A stretch of DNA of 32,799 nt from Alphaproteobacteria bacterium (GTDB lineage: Bacteria; Pseudomonadota; Alphaproteobacteria; UBA11136): contig JASLYJ010000001.1 in the NCBI GenBank assembly GCA_030739855.1, positions 70,998 to 103,796 on the forward strand. Reading direction: 5' to 3'. A model generated the notes under the pieces. The model did not search any database. It was not told where the DNA came from and saw only the letters and a program-made list of their open reading frames with translations. Numbering within the stretch: position 1 is the stretch's first letter; every line of letters begins with the position of its first letter. Made by a program: the position numbers and the translations under genes. Positions 29,182-32,799 of the stretch are shown piece after piece.

Positions 29182-29400
29182 TTAAGGTTTCATGTCCACT
29201 ACAACCGGCACATGATCAGAGGCGCGCGCCCGGTCTCGCGCTTGGTCTAGCACCTATGCACCAGTAAGAAAGCCGTGCAAGGACTCATTCGCCCAGACAT
29301 GATCCAACCGCTGCCTACGGTTACTCTTTCTCCAGTCCCGGGTGCGATGCCATGAATGGGGGACTTTCCGGGAGACGTAGGGAAGAAATAATTTAGACGA
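29182..29400 (-). pseudogene. xthA: Decayed C-terminal fragment of exonuclease III
   Basis: Reverse-strand frame reads ...SWHRTRDWRKSNRRQRLDHVWANESLHGFLTGA*VLDQARDRARASDHVPVVVDMKP*, matching the ExoIII C-terminus (W..RN.G.RIDHLLLSP....SDHxPV) with an internal TAG and no N-terminal domain. Confidence 0.78.
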
Positions 29401-30133
29401 TGACAACAGCAATCTCACCCACACCGTTGATCCGCCCTTCCAGCCGGTCTCCACGATACACAGGACTTACACCCTCCGGCGTTCCGGTGAAGATAAGATC
29501 GCCAGGACGCAAGGTGGCAAAACGCGAAAGAAAGGTGATGATCTCGGGCACGCTCCAGATCAGGTCCGATAGGTCAGCCTTTTGGCGTGGCTCGCGATTC
29601 ACGGTAAGCTCGATAACGCCCCGCTCTGGATGGCCACAGTGGGAAACGGGAGCAAGGGCGGAACAGGGTGCGGCGTTGTCGAACCCCTTCGCCATGTCCC
29701 AGGGCATCCCCGCCTTTCGGGCTGCGGTCTGCAGGTCACGCCGGGTCATATCCAGCCCTACACCATAGCCAAAGATACAACTCACAGCGTGGGCGCGAGG
29801 AATGTTGCGGCCGCCATCCTTGAGTGCCACCACCAGCTCCACCTCGTGGTGAAGTTCAGTGGTTTGCGGAGGATAGGCAAGATCGACCTGGCACGATGCG
29901 CCGTGGGCATCACAGGCGGGCAAGAGAGAATCCGAAGGCTTGCGGAAAAACACAGGGGTGGCACGCTTGGGGTCGGTCCCTATCTCGCGGGCATGAGCCG
30001 CGTAATTCTGTCCTACGCAATAGATGTTGTTGACGGGAAACAGCAACTCTTTGCCATCGGCCTCGTCTTGGCTTACCGGTAGCCTAGTGTGGGCTCCCGG
30101 CTCGAAGACATATGCGGTATTACGGGAGGACAT
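29393..30133 (-). CDS. Fumarylacetoacetate hydrolase family protein
   Basis: NIYCVGQNYAAHAREIG, PVFFRKPSDSL, LHHEVELVVALKDGGRNI, AVSCIFGYGVGLDMTRRDLQ, GDLIFTGTPEGVSPVYRGD. Start at MSSRNTAYVF (30133). Confidence 0.93.
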   Translation of the reverse strand: MSSRNTAYVFEPGAHTRLPVSQDEADGKELLFPVNNIYCVGQNYAAHAREIGTDPKRATPVFFRKPSDSLLPACDAHGASCQVDLAYPPQTTELHHEVELVVALKDGGRNIPRAHAVSCIFGYGVGLDMTRRDLQTAARKAGMPWDMAKGFDNAAPCSALAPVSHCGHPERGVIELTVNREPRQKADLSDLIWSVPEIITFLSRFATLRPGDLIFTGTPEGVSPVYRGDRLEGRINGVGEIAVVIV

Positions 30134-30471
30134 AACGGGCCGCAGAGTGGCCAATCTTTCAAGAGGCCGCAATGGCAATCTTCACATGTCGGAAAAAGCA
30201 AGACAGAATCATCCAGAAGAAAGCCGGCTGGCCGGGGGGTGACTGGATGCCCGAGCCCCTCGTGGGATGCCGGGGTGAGCAGGGGAACCAGCCTGGCACT
30301 TCAAGGCCTTCAATATGGCCTTAAATGCTTCTGATGTGTAGGTAGAGTCGACTAGGGGACGACTCAATATGCCCGGCGGCAAACGAGGAGAGAAGAAATA
30401 GGCCCGTCTTTGGGCAATCCATTAAGATAGGGTTAAATAAAAGATGTAAAATTAAGAGGTTATCAAAATAG

Positions 30472-30518
30472 ATGGAAAAAAAATCTAATATATAGAATTT
30501 TATTATACATATTAGATT
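30472..30518 (-). terminator. Possible AT-rich terminator for lolA
   Basis: AATCTAATAT (30482-30491) / ATATTAGATT (30509-30518), perfect 10-bp arms; on the minus strand the hairpin is followed directly by an 8-nt U-tract (A8 at 30476-30483 on plus, partly in the stem). Confidence 0.45.
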
Positions 30519-30619
30519 AAACCCCTCACCCGCCATGTCGTAAGGATATGATTCAACATATTTTAAGTGTTGTTTTAGTGTCAAAGCCGGAGCCGGACGC
30601 TAAGTCCTAGGAAAAGAGG

Positions 30620-31360
30620 CTACTTGTTGAAGGGAATGTAGAATTTGCTGGGGTCTTCAAAGACAAAAAGTTTATTGTCCAGCTCCATTCCGAATCGAGC
30701 ATCGTGCAGCGCCACTGTAGTGACGATGCCCTGAGAGTCGGTCACGGACCACTTGCGCAGGACTAGTGGCTTGTCGGAGAACGTCAAGGCTAGAGTTCCG
30801 GTATCGGGGTTATTGCTATCTGTAAGGTTCAGGCGCAAAACACCGCGAGCCCGGGAAAAACCGGAAACCTTCACATCGCTTCCGAGATTAAGCTTGCTGC
30901 GCAAAAGGACGCCTGCCAGGGTGTCGTCGAGACCGATGGTGTTGGCAGACTTAAGTGTACTATCGTAGTAAATTAGGTTTTTCCCGTCGGCAATGATTTG
31001 CAGGGGAACTGGAGGATTATAATTAACCCGCAGCTTGCCTGGCCGCGAAAGGTACAACCAGCCCTCGGCCACGCTGCCCTGCGACGTGATTTGGTAAAAA
31101 CGGGCGGTCATGGTGGTTATGGCGTCGAGATAACTCTCGACCCGGGCAATGTCTTCCTTGTCGGCCTGGCCGAGGATCGTAGGCAGGGTGGCTTCCTTTA
31201 CGGGCGGGGGTAAAGGCGCGGTTTTGCCAGAGGTCTCCGGCGCCAGCGCCAGAAGGAAACAGATAAGCGGAACAAATATGAACAAACGCGACGTCAAACG
31301 CTTCTCCCCTATGATTCTTATAAGATTCCTTTGCAGCAAGAACATGGCGCTAGGAGCCAT
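30620..31360 (-). CDS. lolA: Outer-membrane lipoprotein carrier LolA family protein
   Basis: YLDAITTMTARFYQITSQGSVAEGWLYLSRPGKLRVNYNPPVPLQIIADGKNLIYYDSTLKSANTIGLDDT; hydrophobic N-terminus; adjacent to ftsK. Confidence 0.9.
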   Translation of the reverse strand: MAPSAMFLLQRNLIRIIGEKRLTSRLFIFVPLICFLLALAPETSGKTAPLPPPVKEATLPTILGQADKEDIARVESYLDAITTMTARFYQITSQGSVAEGWLYLSRPGKLRVNYNPPVPLQIIADGKNLIYYDSTLKSANTIGLDDTLAGVLLRSKLNLGSDVKVSGFSRARGVLRLNLTDSNNPDTGTLALTFSDKPLVLRKWSVTDSQGIVTTVALHDARFGMELDNKLFVFEDPSKFYIPFNK

Positions 31361-31369
31361 CCGGTCGGG

Positions 31370-32799
31370 TCAGGAGCCTCCACCGTTGTGACCGAAGGCT
31401 AGGACCTCCCGCTTGCCCACATGGTTAGCGGGCCCGATGACGCCTTGTGCCTCCATTTGTTCAATTAGTCGCGCTGCCCGGTTATAGCCGATCTTCAGGT
31501 GGCGCTGGACGAAACTGGTGGATGCTTTGCGTTCCCGGCATACCAGGGCCACCGCTTGATCGTAAAGGGCGTCGCCGCCCTCACTGTTTCCTGCCTCACT
31601 GCCGCTAAGCTCCGCCTCCAGCGCGCTCTCATTGGTCACGCTATCCACATAAGAGGGTTCGCCCTGGGATTTCAGATACGACACCACAGACTCCACCTCG
31701 TTATCGCTGACAAAAGGCCCGTGGACACGGGTGACGCGCCCGCCTGTTGCCATGTAAAGCATATCACCCTGTCCGAGGAGATGTTCCGCTCCTTGTTCGC
31801 CAAGGATGGTGCGGCTGTCCACCTTCGACGTGACTTGGAAACTAATTCGAGTTGGGAAATTGGCCTTTATGGTGCCGGTAATCACGTCCACCGACGGGCG
31901 TTGGGTAGCCATGATGATATGGATCCCCGCTGCCCGCGCCATCTGTGACAAGCGCTGGATGATGGCTTCGATGTCCTTGCCCGACACCAGCATGAGATCA
32001 GCCATTTCATCTACCACCACCACGATGAATGGTATGGGTGACAGGTCAATGTGCTGGTTCTCAAACAGGGGATTTCCGGTTTCAGGATCGAATCCGGTCT
32101 GCACCTTGCGCATGGGGATCTCGCCCTTGGCACGAGCCTTCGCCGCACGCTCGTTGTAACCGGCAATATTGCGCACCCCCATGTGGGACATGAGGCGATA
32201 ACGGTTTTCCATTTCCAGCACGGTCCACTTCAACGCTACTACGGCTTTTCTCGGTTCCGTCACCACGGGGGTCAGAAGATGGGGAATGTCATCGTAAACA
32301 GAAAGCTCAAGCATCTTTGGATCAATAAGGATGAGTTTGCAGTCGTCCGGTGGGAGGCGGTAGAGCAGGGACAGAATCATGGCGTTGATAGCTACCGACT
32401 TGCCGGATCCGGTAGTGCCCGCTACCAGAAGATGGGGCATGCGGGCAAGATCGACGATTACCGGCACGCCGCTAATGTCCTTGCCCAGGACCAGCGGCAA
32501 CTGGGTGGTGGTCTTCTCATAGGGTTTGGATTCCAGAAGCTCCCGCAGAAGCACCGTTTTCCGCGTGGCGTTAGGAAGCTCAATGCCAATGGCATTACGG
32601 CCCGGAATGGCGGAAATACGGGCGGAAATGGCGCTCATGGAACGGGCAATGTCGTCGGCCAAGCCGATAACACGGCTGGTTTTGGTCCCAGGCGCTGGCT
32701 CCAGTTCATACAGGGTGACAATGGGGCCGGGCCGCACCTTTATGATAGCACCACGGATGCCGAATTCATCAAGAACCGATTCAAGAAAACGCGCATTTT
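31370..32799 (-). CDS. ftsK: DNA translocase FtsK, partial (N-terminus beyond window)
   Basis: [67 protein letters not shown]-terminal gamma domain. The frame continues past 32737 to the edge as [31 protein letters not shown]. Confidence 0.97.
   Translation of the reverse strand, partial: NARFLESVLDEFGIRGAIIKVRPGPIVTLYELEPAPGTKTSRVIGLADDIARSMSAISARISAIPGRNAIGIELPNATRKTVLLRELLESKPYEKTTTQLPLVLGKDISGVPVIVDLARMPHLLVAGTTGSGKSVAINAMILSLLYRLPPDDCKLILIDPKMLELSVYDDIPHLLTPVVTEPRKAVVALKWTVLEMENRYRLMSHMGVRNIAGYNERAAKARAKGEIPMRKVQTGFDPETGNPLFENQHIDLSPIPFIVVVVDEMADLMLVSGKDIEAIIQRLSQMARAAGIHIIMATQRPSVDVITGTIKANFPTRISFQVTSKVDSRTILGEQGAEHLLGQGDMLYMATGGRVTRVHGPFVSDNEVESVVSYLKSQGEPSYVDSVTNESALEAELSGSEAGNSEGGDALYDQAVALVCRERKASTSFVQRHLKIGYNRAARLIEQMEAQGVIGPANHVGKREVLAFGHNGGGS

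Noticed and set aside
29582-30082. 166-aa plus-strand ORF opposite the FAH hydrolase
   Set aside because: Antisense to a well-conserved gene; no recognisable motif.
1-32799. CRISPR arrays, transposases, phage or defence genes, tRNA/rRNA genes
   Set aside because: None recognised while reading both strands; all large ORFs are explained by housekeeping genes or their antisense shadows.

Overview
The window looks like the origin-proximal core of an alphaproteobacterial chromosome, probably Rhodospirillales-like by gene order (taxonomy is inferred, not computed). Left arm: DUF2628 (partial), hisB, Smr, mltA and tim44 on minus, fxsA and secB on plus, then dnaQ, coaE, aroE, maf and ppsR on minus. 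An AT-rich gap (about 8860-9260) follows, then the rightward block hemE, hemH, hemJ, rho, (ogt on minus), mnmE, mnmG, rsmG, parA, parB. After that come holA, lptE, leuS and a thiE-like gene on minus, yggS on plus, an L,D-transpeptidase and ribA on minus, an OmpR-type response regulator on plus, an xthA remnant, a FAH-family hydrolase, lolA and ftsK (partial) on minus. No tRNA, rRNA, CRISPR array, transposon or phage genes were recognised. The most informative non-coding signals are: (1) the AT-rich ppsR/hemE gap, which matches the Caulobacter/Rickettsia type of oriC location; (2) a perfect 16-bp parS palindrome inside rsmG and a degenerate copy between mnmE and mnmG; (3) a perfect DnaA box next to a TA tract between mnmG and rsmG; (4) a decayed exonuclease III (xthA) fragment; (5) a C-rich rho leader. 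I found no convincing evidence of a wholly new biological system; the content is mainly conserved replication, segregation and housekeeping functions with some unusual cis-elements.
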